Assembly: GCF_036002945.1 (NCBI RefSeq)
Contig: NZ_CP108529.1
Coordinates: 496,001 to 560,000, forward strand
From: Streptomyces sp. NBC_01224
GTDB lineage: Bacteria > Actinomycetota > Actinomycetes > Streptomycetales > Streptomycetaceae
DNA length: 64,000 bases
Direction of reading: 5' to 3'
Shown: positions 18,500-29,300 of the stretch, one piece after another
Position numbering within the stretch: position 1 is the first letter of the stretch
Layout of the letters: each line of letters opens with the position of its first letter
Notes under the pieces: generated by a model
Databases searched by the model: none
What the model saw: the letters and a program-made list of their open reading frames with translations, nothing else
What the model was told of the DNA's origin: nothing
Made by a program: the position numbers and the translations under genes

Positions 18500-19204
18500 C
18501 GGGTCGCCTCGCTCGTACGGTGACGGGAACACCAGTGTGACGTAGCCGGTCGCGAGCACCGTGGCAAGCCTGGGCCTCTTGGCCTGCAGGTGCCCGCCGG
18601 GCCGACGGATTGCCCAGTGCTCGCGACGGGTCGGGCGTCCTCGAGTTCCGTTACGGCCCGGCTCTTCGCAGCCGGGCCGTCTTGGTCTCAGGTTGCCGCG
18701 TCAGGGCTGCAGCGGCCTGGGCGAAGGTCGGGCGCGGTCGAGCAGATAGCGTTGCTCGGGCAGGCTGGTGGTCCGTCGGGCGGTGTGCAGGTAGGCGTCG
18801 CATGCGGCGGAGTTGTACCACCGCACTTGCGGACGGGTCGGCGCACGTCTGATTGTCGACCAGCTCTCCGGACCGCCGTACCACGTCGGCAAACGCCTGA
18901 TGGGTCGTAGTCGCGCCGATCTTGACATGCCGATCCGCCGGTCCGCGCCGACTACCGGGAGGGCGCGCCGCACTGGACGCCCGCAGCAGATGCAGCGGCG
19001 GTCGGCCGGTCCTGGCTTCGAAGACATGCCGACTGCCCACTCCGTCCGCTCAGCTACCGTGTGCTACCAGCGCTCTTCCGGTTCCTGCCCTGCGACACAA
19101 CGTCTCTCGGCGAAAACCGTGTTGGCGTCGGCCAATGTCCGTGTCCATGCCTACTGCAAAGCCTTCTCATGTCCGCACCGTGTGTGCGGACAGCGCGACG
19201 ACTA
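18500..19204. other. 705 bp without a supported gene
   Basis: Frames are open on both strands because of high GC, but none shows a recognisable family, a ribosome site or the expected codon pattern over its length. Part of it must hold the promoters of the DUF4032 gene and of the P450 that follows. The minus frame around 18700-19030 has some protein-like stretches and may be a relic. Confidence 0.5.
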
Positions 19205-20494
19205 ATGGAGTGCACGTTGAGGACGACGTTCCGTTCTCGTATCACCGCCCGGTTCGGGCGCACCTACCTGTCCAGGATCCAGAAGTACGGGATCGGTTCT
19301 TCCACGATCAGGCTGCTGCCCGAAGACCTGCTGATGCTGCTGCGCAGGGATGGCCTGGACCCGGTGGACAAGCTGGCCGGGCTCCGGGCGAAGGCGCCGG
19401 TGTCCAAGGTCTCGCTGCCGTTCGGAATGGACGCCTGGGTGGTCACCGGCTACGAGGAGTCGAAAGCCGTCCTCGGATCGGCCGACGGGTTCAGCACCGA
19501 TTTCGCCCACCTCGCCACGAACGCCGGAGTCGCAGCGGAGCAGAGCCCCGGCGGGCTCGGGTTCAGTGATCCTCCCGTGCACACCCGGCTGCGCCGCATT
19601 CTGACCCCGGAATTCACGATGCGCCGGCTGCGTCGCCTCACCCCCAGGATCGATGCCATCGTCGAGGAGCACCTCGACGCGATGGAAGCCCGTCAGGGCC
19701 CGGTCGACCTGGTGCAGGAGTTCGCGCTGCCGATCCCCTCCCTCACGATCTGTGAGCTGCTCGGCATTCCCTACGAGGACCGCCAGGACTTCCAGAAGCT
19801 GGCCATGGACCGCTTCGACCTCTTCGGTGGGACGACCGCACCCTTCGGCGCCATGTCGGAGTCTCTGGCGTACTTCAGGAATGTGGTCAAGATGCAGCGC
19901 GAGGAACCGGGCGACGGACTGCTCGGCATGATCGTGAAGGAGCACGGCGACAGCGTCGACGACGAGGAACTCGCGGGCCTCGCCGACGGCGTGCTCACCG
20001 GCGGGTTCGAGACGACCGCCAGCACGATCGCCCTCGGCTCCCTCGTGTTGCTTCGGAACACGGACGTCTTCGAGCGAATACGGACGGACGACGCAATGGC
20101 CGCGCCGTTCGTCGAGGAGGTGCTGCGCTACCTCTCCGCGGTGCAGCTCGCCTTCCCACGGTTCGCACGCGAGGACATAGAGATAGCCGGGGTGCTCATT
20201 CCCCGGGGCGACATGGTGCTCTGCTCACTGAGCAGCGCCAACCGTGATGCGTCGTACGTCATGGACGACGGACGCTTCGACCCGCACCGCGACACCTCAG
20301 GGCATCTCGCCTTCGGCTACGGAATCCACCGCTGCATCGGCGCCGAACTGGCACGCATGGAACTACGTTCCGCCTACCCAGCCCTGGCGCGGCGGTTTCC
20401 CCGGATGCGCCTCGCTGTCCCGCCCCAGGACCTGGCCTTCCGCAAGCTGTCGATCGTCTACGGCATCGAATCGCTGCCGGTGCACCTGCGCTGA
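19205..20494 (+). CDS. cytochrome P450 at the edge of the PTM locus
   Basis: A 429-residue P450 with GGFETT in the I helix, EEVLR as ExxR and FGYGIHRCIG at the heme cysteine, all canonical. The start is uncertain: ATG at 19205 has no clear ribosome site, while a TTG at 19217 has GGAG six bases upstream. It runs toward ftdF, with 85 bases between the two stops. No redox partner gene is beside it. It could be an additional tailoring enzyme of the tetramate macrolactam pathway, since PTM loci differ in their P450s, or it could be unrelated. Confidence 0.92.
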   Translation: MECTLRTTFRSRITARFGRTYLSRIQKYGIGSSTIRLLPEDLLMLLRRDGLDPVDKLAGLRAKAPVSKVSLPFGMDAWVVTGYEESKAVLGSADGFSTDFAHLATNAGVAAEQSPGGLGFSDPPVHTRLRRILTPEFTMRRLRRLTPRIDAIVEEHLDAMEARQGPVDLVQEFALPIPSLTICELLGIPYEDRQDFQKLAMDRFDLFGGTTAPFGAMSESLAYFRNVVKMQREEPGDGLLGMIVKEHGDSVDDEELAGLADGVLTGGFETTASTIALGSLVLLRNTDVFERIRTDDAMAAPFVEEVLRYLSAVQLAFPRFAREDIEIAGVLIPRGDMVLCSLSSANRDASYVMDDGRFDPHRDTSGHLAFGYGIHRCIGAELARMELRSAYPALARRFPRMRLAVPPQDLAFRKLSIVYGIESLPVHLR

Positions 20495-20579
20495 GCGGGC
20501 GCCCACCCTCAGCGCACCTGCACAGCGACAGCGGGCCGTACACGGGCCGTCTTCCCCGGCCGACGCTGCGGATGCCCTC

Positions 20580-21782
20580 CTACCAGGTCACTGTGATCCG
20601 CTGAGGACTGCGGGATGTGGTGCCGCGACGCCACTCCACTGCGTCGGCGGGCCGCGCCAGCCGAAGGCCGGGGAAGCGGGCGGCGAGCCGGTGCAGGGAC
20701 AGTTGGAGTTCGAGCCGGGCCAGCCAGGCACCCAGGCAGTAGTGCGGGCCGGCGCCGAACGACAGAGTGGGGGCCTCCAAGGGTGCGAACAGGTCGGCGA
20801 ACTGCCGGGGCGGGAACACATCGGGGTCACGGTTGGCCATGCCGCAGTCGGCGAGAACCACCGAGCCCGCCGGGATGGTCACGCCGCCGACCTCCGTATC
20901 CGCGGCGGCGTGGCGCGCGGTCCCCCGGTCGTCGCCGAGCGGAACCAGGTGCAGCAGCCGCTCGGCCACCACCCCGGCGGCCTGTTCGTCCGCACCGAGA
21001 CGCCGCCAGCTTTCCGGCCGTTCGCCGAGCAGGTAGAGCAGGGAGTTGCCGAGCATCGTCATCGTGCTGTCGTGTCCGCCCACCACCAGCCCGCACACGA
21101 GGTCGACCAGTTGCCCCTCCGGGATACCGCCCTCGTCATCGGCCGCCCGGACGAGCACGCTGGTCAGATCGTCGCCCGGAGCGCTTCGCCGCTCGGCCAG
21201 CAGCGCGCTTCCGAAAGCGGCGAACTCCGCCAGCGCCGACTCCATCTCCTCCTTGGGGTGGGAGCCGTCGGAGAAGGCGTACTGGCTCCAGTGGCGCAGC
21301 CGTTCCCGTGCCGGGGCGTCGAGACCCATCAGTCGGCTGATCACCTCGACCGGGAGCGGAAGGGTGAAACGGGCCACCAGATCCACCGGAGGTGTGCTGT
21401 CGGCGAGTTCGTCCAGGCGCTGCTCCACGATCGATGTGATCCAGGGCCGCCAGCGGGCGACGGCCCTCGGCGTGAACGCACGCCGCAGGGTGCGGCGCAG
21501 ACGCAGATGGTCCTCGCCGTCCTGGTTGAACATCAGGTCGAGGCTGCCCACCAGACCGGATTCGCCCGACAAGGTCGGGGCGTCCGGTGCGTGGAGCTGT
21601 GCGCGTCCGAATCGGTTGTCGGTCAGAACCATGCGTACGTCGGCGTACCGGCTCACCAGCCAGGCCTGAGTGCCATCGGGTAACGCAATGGGCCTGGGCG
21701 GCCCGGCCGGGTCGAACCTCAGACGGTGCAGAGGGAGCGACGGCGGGCCGGCAATCGCGTGGGTGTCGTCGGAGCGGGGCAC
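20580..21782 (-). CDS. ftdF: PTM tailoring cytochrome P450
   Basis: A 400-residue P450, last gene of the minus-strand PTM operon. The heme segment is normal (FGAGPHYCLG) and the I helix reads GGHDST. The K helix departs from the family: where EELLR is expected the protein reads AERLLHLVP, so the ExxR Glu is Arg and its Arg is His. In characterised PTM pathways the P450 in this position oxidises the finished carbocyclic scaffold. It starts 80 bases after ftdE ends, so co-transcription is likely. The assignment rests on its position as well as its fold. Confidence 0.9.
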   Translation of the reverse strand: MPRSDDTHAIAGPPSLPLHRLRFDPAGPPRPIALPDGTQAWLVSRYADVRMVLTDNRFGRAQLHAPDAPTLSGESGLVGSLDLMFNQDGEDHLRLRRTLRRAFTPRAVARWRPWITSIVEQRLDELADSTPPVDLVARFTLPLPVEVISRLMGLDAPARERLRHWSQYAFSDGSHPKEEMESALAEFAAFGSALLAERRSAPGDDLTSVLVRAADDEGGIPEGQLVDLVCGLVVGGHDSTMTMLGNSLLYLLGERPESWRRLGADEQAAGVVAERLLHLVPLGDDRGTARHAAADTEVGGVTIPAGSVVLADCGMANRDPDVFPPRQFADLFAPLEAPTLSFGAGPHYCLGAWLARLELQLSLHRLAARFPGLRLARPADAVEWRRGTTSRSPQRITVTW

Positions 21783-21862
21783 GGGACCTCCTGGCTTGCA
21801 CGGGTACGGGAGGGGCTGCGGCCGGGCGGGCCGGCTGAAACGGGGTTCGGGGGAAACGGCGG

Positions 21863-22918
21863 TCAGAGCTCGACCAGCACCTTGCCCCGGCTCGCTCCCG
21901 TGTCCTGGTAGAGGCTCCGATAGGCGTCCGGGATGTTCTCGAAGCCGTGGTGGAGGGTGTGCCCGCAGCGGACCTCGCCCCTCCGGATCCGGCCGCCGAG
22001 CTCATCGTGGAGCGCGCGCCAATTCTGCTCGGTGAACCATTCCAGCGAGAAGATGCCGCGCACGGATGTGCGCGGGAACATGATGTACGGCAGCAGCCGT
22101 GGTCCGGTGACCTCCCGGCCGACCTGGGTGGCCCACTGCCAGCACACGGCCACCTGACTGCCTACGTTGAGCATGGAGAACACGGCATCCGTCACCGTGC
22201 CACCGAGATTGTCGAAGTACTTGTCAACTCCATCCGGTGCGGCACAGGTGAGAGCGGATCGCACCGCTTCGCAGCTGTCCCCGTGGCGGTAGACGACGAC
22301 CGCGTCGAATCCCAGCCCGTCGAGGTATTCGGCCTTCTCCGTCGTCGAGGTGGTGCCGACCACGCGGGCGCCCGCGAGCTTGGCCAGCTGGCCGACCAGC
22401 GAACCGACGGAGCCGGAGGCACCACTGATCACGACGGTGTCACCCGAGCGGACCGACATGAACTTGGTCAGGGTGCCCCAGGCCGTCATACCGGGACCGC
22501 CCATGACACTCAGCGCGGTGGGGAGCGGAAGCGCGTCGTCGTACCAGCAGGGGTCCAGGCGGCGGAAGGCGGGAAAGACCATCGGAAACGTCCCGGTCTG
22601 CCAGGGGGTGGCCGCGCCGTTGCTGATGAGATGGGTGCGCCAGCCGCCGAACCCCTGCACCAGATCACCGGGCCGGTGGGCCGCCAGTGGACCCGCTTCC
22701 AGCACCTCCATGATCGAGTCGGCGCCCATGTGCGCACCGAGAGGGGTGTCCAGCGCAATGCCCTGGAGGTAGGGGTCCACCGATACGTAGCGCGTCCTCA
22801 GCAGCATCTCGTCCGGGGCGAGGTCGACGTCGAGATCCTCCTCGACCAGTCCGTAGACCCTCGCGACGTCGGGGACGCCTTCGATGTGCTCACGTACCAC
22901 CCATTTCCTGGCCCTCAT
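21863..22918 (-). CDS. ftdE: MDR-family NADPH oxidoreductase (PTM cyclisation)
   Basis: A 351-residue medium-chain reductase of the zinc-free, leukotriene-B4-dehydrogenase/CurA type. It has the substrate-domain segment VSVDPYLQG and the NADPH-binding GASGSVGSLVGQLAK near residue 160. The start at 22918 overlaps the ftdD stop as ATGA and has GAGAGGAAGGG upstream. In PTM loci this reductase (IkaC, OX4 and FtdE are relatives) performs a reductive ring closure after the flavoenzymes. With two flavoenzymes upstream, a 5-5-6 carbocycle is the pattern known from related clusters. Confidence 0.9.
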   Translation of the reverse strand: MRARKWVVREHIEGVPDVARVYGLVEEDLDVDLAPDEMLLRTRYVSVDPYLQGIALDTPLGAHMGADSIMEVLEAGPLAAHRPGDLVQGFGGWRTHLISNGAATPWQTGTFPMVFPAFRRLDPCWYDDALPLPTALSVMGGPGMTAWGTLTKFMSVRSGDTVVISGASGSVGSLVGQLAKLAGARVVGTTSTTEKAEYLDGLGFDAVVVYRHGDSCEAVRSALTCAAPDGVDKYFDNLGGTVTDAVFSMLNVGSQVAVCWQWATQVGREVTGPRLLPYIMFPRTSVRGIFSLEWFTEQNWRALHDELGGRIRRGEVRCGHTLHHGFENIPDAYRSLYQDTGASRGKVLVEL

Positions 22919-24639
22919 CCCATTCCCTTCCTCTCCAAAGGAGACGAGCGGTCCTCCATGACGGACCGCGCGTCCGGTCGGGGCCCCACCGGAACGACCA
23001 GATGGGTGGGGGGCGGCCCGCTCTCGTCGACGGACGCGGTGAAGGTCCGGCCGTCGTCCCGGCAGATGAACTGCACGACGTGCCGGCCTGCCGCCGCCGC
23101 GCGGATCAGTCCGCCCGTCGTCGCCCATACGCCGGACTGGTAGAAGTTCCGCAGTCCCGGCAGGCCGGGGCCGTGCTTCTTGATGAGCGTCTCCAGCGTC
23201 TCCCCGCTTTCCACGAAGGGCTGCCAGCCGAGCACTGTGCCGTCGTAGTTGCCCGTGTAGCGGACCTGTGTGAGCGGGCTCGACACATCGCGCACCGCGA
23301 TCGCGTCCGCGATGCCGGGGTGGCGCCGTTCCAGGAATTCGACGAGTGCGTCGCGGGCCCGCCGCTTGGCCGCGTAGTACCCGCGGCCATGGCGTACCGG
23401 CAGCGTGTGGAGTTCCTGGCCGCCACGGGTCCGCGTCGCCTGCTCCGGTCCTTCGTCCAGAGCCCGCCAGGGGGCGATGTCGCAGAAGTAGGTGACGTAC
23501 GCGATGCTCGTCCCACGCGGGGAGAGTTCCGGGTAGTGCCTGCTGCGGAACTGGACGTTGATGCTCGGGTGACGTATGCCGGTCAGGCCTGCCGCTTCCG
23601 CTTCGTCGAGCAGATAGGTCGTGCAGGGGTCGGCGTCGGGGAAGTCCCGGCGGAGGCCGAGAAAGAGTGTGAAGTATCCGGGGAACACCATGCCGGGTTC
23701 ACGGATGGTCCGGGTGTAGAGGCGGTGGTACGCCTCGTTGAGGTAGCGGCCGCCGAGCAGATCCATCGTCGTGGTGCGGCCGTCGCAGGCCGAGACGACG
23801 ATGTCGGCGTGCAGTTCGCTTCCGTCGCTCAGCCGTACCCCGACCGCACGGTCGTCCTCGACCAGCACCTTTTCGACCTTGGCGTTGTAGGTCACTTGGC
23901 CGCCGAGCCTGCGGTAGCGGCCCTCGATGGACTCGGCCAGTCCGAGCGATCCGCCCTCGGGGACGCCCGCGGAGAGGTTCGCGTGCGAAGCGAGCTGGAA
24001 GTGGAACGGCAGCACCGGGAACGCCGGATGCTTCTCGTACAGGATGAAATTGAACGCCTCACGCAGCAGGGGGTCCGTGAATCTCGCCGAGTAGTCGGTC
24101 ATCAGTACGCTGATGGATTTGCGCACGACGTTGAAGTACGGGACGAACGAAGCCAGCATCCGCCATCGTTCCAGCGTCGGCATCAGCCCGACCGGCTTGA
24201 GGAACGGATAGACGGCGAGGCATTTACGGAAGGCGCGCAGCTGCTTGCAGAAGTCCCGGATCAGAGCGGAGTCGGCGGGCGAGATGTCCGTCAGATGGGC
24301 TTGTAGCCGGTCGGGGTCGGAGTAGAAGTACACGGCCCGGCCGCACCGGCCGCGCACGACATTGAACACATCGAAGTGCCGTACTTCCTTGCCCTGCAAA
24401 GCGCCCAGCTCCAGCCAGATCTGGTGCATCTCATTGCCGGGGCCGCTGCCGAGGAGCCAGCTGACACAGGGATCCAGGGTGAAGTCGCCGCGGTCCCAGG
24501 CCGTACAGCAGCCGCCCGGCAGTTCATGCATCTCCAGGACGTGGGTGCGATAGCCGTTCATCCGGGCGTAGCAGCCGGTGGACAGACCGCCGAGCCCTGC
24601 GCCGATGATAATCATCGACTGTCGTTCGGAACGCGCCAT
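22915..24639 (-). CDS. ftdD: phytoene-dehydrogenase-like flavoenzyme (PTM cyclase)
   Basis: A 574-residue FAD enzyme: MIIIGAGLGGLSTGCYAR dinucleotide motif at the N terminus, PGGCC next to it, and a C-terminal FAD segment (YQSGVWATTGGLIRAAAAGR). It belongs to the phytoene desaturase/CrtI-like group that closes the first rings in PTM pathways. The ATG at 24639 has GAGGAG nine bases upstream. An alternative ATG at 24663 would overlap the ftdC stop as ATGA and add eight residues. Its own stop overlaps ftdE. It is clearly a paralogue of ftdC. Confidence 0.92.
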   Translation of the reverse strand: MARSERQSMIIIGAGLGGLSTGCYARMNGYRTHVLEMHELPGGCCTAWDRGDFTLDPCVSWLLGSGPGNEMHQIWLELGALQGKEVRHFDVFNVVRGRCGRAVYFYSDPDRLQAHLTDISPADSALIRDFCKQLRAFRKCLAVYPFLKPVGLMPTLERWRMLASFVPYFNVVRKSISVLMTDYSARFTDPLLREAFNFILYEKHPAFPVLPFHFQLASHANLSAGVPEGGSLGLAESIEGRYRRLGGQVTYNAKVEKVLVEDDRAVGVRLSDGSELHADIVVSACDGRTTTMDLLGGRYLNEAYHRLYTRTIREPGMVFPGYFTLFLGLRRDFPDADPCTTYLLDEAEAAGLTGIRHPSINVQFRSRHYPELSPRGTSIAYVTYFCDIAPWRALDEGPEQATRTRGGQELHTLPVRHGRGYYAAKRRARDALVEFLERRHPGIADAIAVRDVSSPLTQVRYTGNYDGTVLGWQPFVESGETLETLIKKHGPGLPGLRNFYQSGVWATTGGLIRAAAAGRHVVQFICRDDGRTFTASVDESGPPPTHLVVPVGPRPDARSVMEDRSSPLERKGMG

Positions 24640-24659
24640 GAACCTGCTCTCCTCGGTGT

Positions 24660-26342
24660 TCATGTGCGGTTGTCCTCGCGCGCGGACCATCTGTCGAGCT
24701 GCGGCAGACGGCCCAGCTTTCCGGGATGCCATGGCTCGCCGCCTTGGCTCTCGGACACCGTGAACCCGCGTCCCAGCTCGTCGCAGAGGTACTGGATGAC
24801 GAAGCGGCCGGTCGACGCGGCACGGATCAAGCCGCCCATGCCGACCCACTGCCCGGCCATGGAGAATCCGTGCAGGCCCGGCAGGCGCATCCGGTCCTTG
24901 CCTACCAGCTCGGCCGCGATGTCGTCGGCCTCGGAGAACGCCTTCCAGGCCAGAATGGAGCCGTCGTGGTTACCCGTGTAGCGCCGGGTCGTCGCCGGGG
25001 AAGCTACATCGACCAGCTCGATGCGCTCGGCCGTGCCCGGCAGGCGGCGTTCCAGGAAGTTCCTTACGAAGTCGGCCACTTGGTGCTTCTTCGCCCGGTA
25101 CTCCTTGCGGTCGACGGCGCGCAGCGCCTTCCAGTAGGCAAAGTCGCTGAAGTAGGTGCAGTGGACCACCGACCTTCCGGGCGGGGCGAATCCGTCCGAG
25201 TAGTGGGAGCGCAACTGGACCACCAGACTGCTCTGCAGTGCGCCGGGCAGCTGGGCGGCGTCCTCGGAAGAGAGCAGGTACGTGGTGCTGTGCGCCCGGT
25301 CGGGGCCGAGGTCGCCCCGGACCCCGACGAAGGCCGAGACCACCGCGGGGAACAGGGTGCCCGAACGATGCAGCAGGTCGTTGTACAGCTTGTCGATCCG
25401 TGGACCGGTGAACCGGCCCTGCAGGAGACCGTGGATCGTGGTGTGGCCGTCACAGGCCGAGACGACATGGTCGGCGTAGTACCGCCTGCCGTTGCGCAGT
25501 TCGATGCCGACGGCACGCCCGTCCTCGACGAGGATCCGTTCGGCCCGTGCCCGGTAGCTGATCTCGCCGCCCAGCGCCTTGTACCGCTCCTCGATCGACC
25601 GGGCCAGGCCCAGCGAACCTCCTTGCGGGAAACCGGCGTTGTGGTGATAGGCGCTGGCCATGTTGAACAGGTACGGGAGCAGCGGGAAGCCCTCCGGGTC
25701 CTGGAAGAAGATGTTGCGGAACGCCCGTCGTAGCAACGGGTCCTGGAACCGGTCGGCGAACCGGTGCATCGGTGTCGCCGCCGTACGCCAGAACAGACGG
25801 AACGCGGGCAGGACCGTGCGCAGCGTCGCCGCTCTTTCCCGCACGGTCCGCAGGGCGGGGGCGGTGAGGAACGGGTACAGCTCGATGCCGATGAATCGCC
25901 TCAGGTCTCGGCAGAATGAGCGGATCAGCCGGGCGTCGGCGGGCGAGAGACCGAGCAGGTGCCGCTCCAGCCGGTCCGGGTCGTTGTAGAAGACCACTGA
26001 CCGGCCGGTCTCGTCGACGACTCGGTTGAACATCTCGAAGTTGGTGATGGTCTTGCCGTCGAGCGCCCCCAGTTCGCGCCACACCTGATGGGCGTCGTTG
26101 CCGGCGGCCGTGCCGATCAGCCACTCGATGCAGTAGTCGAAGATGTAGCCGTCGCGCGACCAGGCCGTGCAGCAGCCCCCGGGCAGCACATGCTTTTCGA
26201 AGATGCGAGAACGCATCCCGTTCATCTGCGCGTAGCACCCGGTGGACATTCCGGCGACGCCGGCACCGATCACGATGACACGGGGCCTGCCGTCCGTCTC
26301 CCGCTCTTCGGCGCTCCACGCGTCGCCCTCGTCACCGGCCAT
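24660..26342 (-). CDS. ftdC: phytoene-dehydrogenase-like flavoenzyme (PTM cyclase)
   Basis: A 560-residue FAD protein with IVIGAGVAGMSTGCYAQ near residue 22, PGGCC after it, and a matching C-terminal FAD block (GQWVGMGGLIRAASTGR). It is homologous along its length to FtdD. The ATG at 26342 overlaps the end of ftdB by 11 bases and has AGGAGG at nine bases, so translation is coupled. In frontalamide/HSAF-type pathways two or three such enzymes act in sequence on the polyene tetramate; which of this pair acts first cannot be told from sequence. Confidence 0.92.
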   Translation of the reverse strand: MAGDEGDAWSAEERETDGRPRVIVIGAGVAGMSTGCYAQMNGMRSRIFEKHVLPGGCCTAWSRDGYIFDYCIEWLIGTAAGNDAHQVWRELGALDGKTITNFEMFNRVVDETGRSVVFYNDPDRLERHLLGLSPADARLIRSFCRDLRRFIGIELYPFLTAPALRTVRERAATLRTVLPAFRLFWRTAATPMHRFADRFQDPLLRRAFRNIFFQDPEGFPLLPYLFNMASAYHHNAGFPQGGSLGLARSIEERYKALGGEISYRARAERILVEDGRAVGIELRNGRRYYADHVVSACDGHTTIHGLLQGRFTGPRIDKLYNDLLHRSGTLFPAVVSAFVGVRGDLGPDRAHSTTYLLSSEDAAQLPGALQSSLVVQLRSHYSDGFAPPGRSVVHCTYFSDFAYWKALRAVDRKEYRAKKHQVADFVRNFLERRLPGTAERIELVDVASPATTRRYTGNHDGSILAWKAFSEADDIAAELVGKDRMRLPGLHGFSMAGQWVGMGGLIRAASTGRFVIQYLCDELGRGFTVSESQGGEPWHPGKLGRLPQLDRWSAREDNRT

Positions 26343-29300
26343 CGGCGCCGCCCTCCTGGAGGATGCCGCGCACCAGCTCGGCGTTGCGGGCCACGTGCTT
26401 GGGGTCGAGCATGTCGGCGTGGATTCCGGAGCCGCGCAGCACTGCCGTGGCCGTGGTGGAGCTGCCGTGCCAGGTGCCGCGTGCGTCCGCGGCGTAGAGC
26501 GCTGTCTTCTCCTCGTCCGTGACAATGCTGACGGTCGCGGACACCACACCGAGATTCGGTGTGCGGCCGCAGAACGCCAGGTACTCCGCTGCGTGGTCAA
26601 GGGTTTCGCGGGTGACGATCTCCGACCCTGTGTGCTTGAGCAGGTGCTCGGCGAGTTCCGCCTCGAAGAACTCGAAGTGCTCGGGGCCGGGTACGTAGGG
26701 CTCCAGGATGCGGTGCGAGTCCAGGACGATCACATGGGCGACGTCGCGTCCCCGGCCTTCGAGCTCCTTGGCCACCTCGAATGCGAGGTTGCCGCCGAGG
26801 GAGTAGCCGAGCAGCAGGCATCTGCCTTCGGGCCGGAGAGACTCGACGAGGTCGGCGTAGCGGGCCACCTTGTTCTCGCCGGGGACGTAGTTGTAGGCGA
26901 TCAGCCGGTACTCGGGCAGCTGGGCGGCGAATGTCCGGTAGACGAGCCCATGGCCGCCCGCCGGTGGGAAGCAGAACACTGTGGGCTCCCGATCGCTGTT
27001 GAAGCTCAGGCAGGGCAGGTCGTCCGAGCCGCCGCCGGTGGCAAGACGCTCCACCGTCGCGGCCATCCCGTGCAGGGTCGTGACCCGGTACAGGAGGCTG
27101 ACGGGGATGCCGACACCGAACTCCTGCCGCAGGCGGTGGATCAGCTCGATCAGCTTGATGGAGCTGCCTCCGGCCTCGAAGAACTCTTGAGTCAGGCCGA
27201 CCCGCTCCAGCCCGAGCAGCTCCTTCCAGTGGCGCGCCATGCTCTCTTCGAACGGTGTACCGAGCATCTCCTCCGGCTCGTCGTCGGCGTCGAACCGCGG
27301 TGTCGGCAGGCCCGCGACATCGACCTTTCCGTTGGCGGTCAGCGGCAGTTCCGGTAAGGCGATGAAGTGCGAAGGAACCATGTACGCGGGTAGCAGTCCC
27401 GCGAGGTGCCGGCGTAGCGCGCGCGAGTCCAGCGCTGCTCCGTCCGCCGGTACGCAGTAGGCGCAGAGCGCATCTTCTCCCCGGGCGTCGGGGCGCACCG
27501 TGACGACCGTTCGGGCCAGTTGGGGCCACTGGGCGAGGTGTGCCTCGATCTCACCGATCTCGATTCGATGGCCGCGGAGCTTGACCTGGTCGTCCACCCG
27601 CCCGAGCAGATGGACCCGGCCGTGCGCGTCCCAGCGCGCCGCGTCGCCGCTCCGGTAGAGGCGTACGGGTTCGGCGCCCGGCTCCCGGCTCAGTGTCCGG
27701 GTCACGAATCGCCGGGCCGTCTCTGCGGGGTCACCCGCGTAGCCGAGTGCGACGCCGTCGCCGCCGATCCACAGTTCGCCCGGCACACCGGGTGGCACCG
27801 GTTCACCGTGCCGATCGAGCACATGGAGCGTGCTGTTGCTCAGGGGGCGTCCGATCGGCACCGTCCGGCCGGGTTCCAGGTCGTTGACGGGTCCTTCGAA
27901 GCAGGCACTGTCGATGGTGGCCTCGGTGACCCCGTAGGAGTTGATCAGACGGGTGTGCGGTCCGCACAGATCGCTCAGCCTTCGGTATTCCCCGGCCTTC
28001 CACGCATCGGACCCGACGACCAGCAGACGCATGAAATCCAGCCGCAGGCCCTCGCGTTCGCAGTGGTCCATGAGACCGCGTACGACAGCGGGGACGAACT
28101 CCGCACAGTCGACGCGCTCCTCGCACATGGTCCGGTACAGGCGTTCGGTGTCGAAGAGAAGATCGCGGTCGATCAGTACCAGATTGCCGCCCGAGCAAAG
28201 CGCGCGCACCAGGTCGCCGGTGAAGACGTCGAACGACGGGGCCGCCATCTGGAGGTGAACCCGGACGTCGCGGTCCAGCCTGTACTCCTGGAGCCAGGCT
28301 CCGTACGCCGAGGCGAGGCTCCGGTGGCTGACCTGGACGGCCTTGGGGCGCCCTGTCGAACCGGAGGTGTGGATGACGTAAGCAGGTGAGTCGAGACCTG
28401 CCAGGTCCTCGACGCCGACCGCGGGCACCCGATCGTCGTCCGCCTCGTACAACTCCCGCAGCGTCAGCGTCTTGGCCGTCAGTCCTGCCATCCGGTCCCG
28501 GCACGCGCCGTCCTCGACGACGACGAGGCTGGCGGCCGCCGTCCGCACGGTGTGGGCGACGCGGTCGGCCGGGTGGTCGGGCGGGACAGGAAGGTAGGCG
28601 CCGCCTGCCTTGAGCACCGCGAGCAGCACGACGACGAGGTCCGACGACTTGTCCAGGCACAGCGCCACCACCGAGCCGGCTCCGACCCCCAGCCCCCGCA
28701 GCCGCCGGGCCAGCTCCCCGGAGCGACGGTCCAGTTCCCCGTACGTCAGGCGAAGGGCCGTCCCTTGACGCGCCGGGACCGTGACGGCTACGGCGTCCGG
28801 ACACCGGGCGGCGACCGCGCTGATCAGCTGATGCACCGGACGGACGCCGTCCGCCTCGCGCTCCCCTGCTCCAGGAGGAAGGGCGGCGCGCCCGGCGCCG
28901 CTCCACTCACCGACCAGCCGCTCACGCTCCTGTGCGCCCAGCATCTCCAGCCGGGTGATGGGCTGATCGGCCGGCGCCCGGGTCATGCTGTCCAGCAGTG
29001 TGGTGTAGTGCGATGCCATCCGCCGCATGGTCTCCGGCAGAAACAGGTCGGTGTTGTACTTGAGAGCACAGTGGAACCGATGCTCCGCCTCGTCCTCGTA
29101 GACGGACAGGGTGACATCGAACTGTCCTTCCTCTTCGGGGAGTTCGATGTAGTCGAGCCGGTAGCCGTGCTTCTCGGTGGCGACTTTGTGGGTCAGCAGG
29201 ATGAACATGGCCTGGAACACCGCGGAGCGGCTGGGGTCGTGCTGGAGCCCCAGCTCGTCGACCAGCAGGACGAACGGATACTCCTGGTTGTCCAGGCCGC

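Noticed and set aside
18651..19040. A 129-codon minus-strand frame in the gap before the P450 gene.
   Set aside because: Some stretches look protein-like, but there is no family, ribosome site or consistent codon pattern; kept only as a note on the gap.
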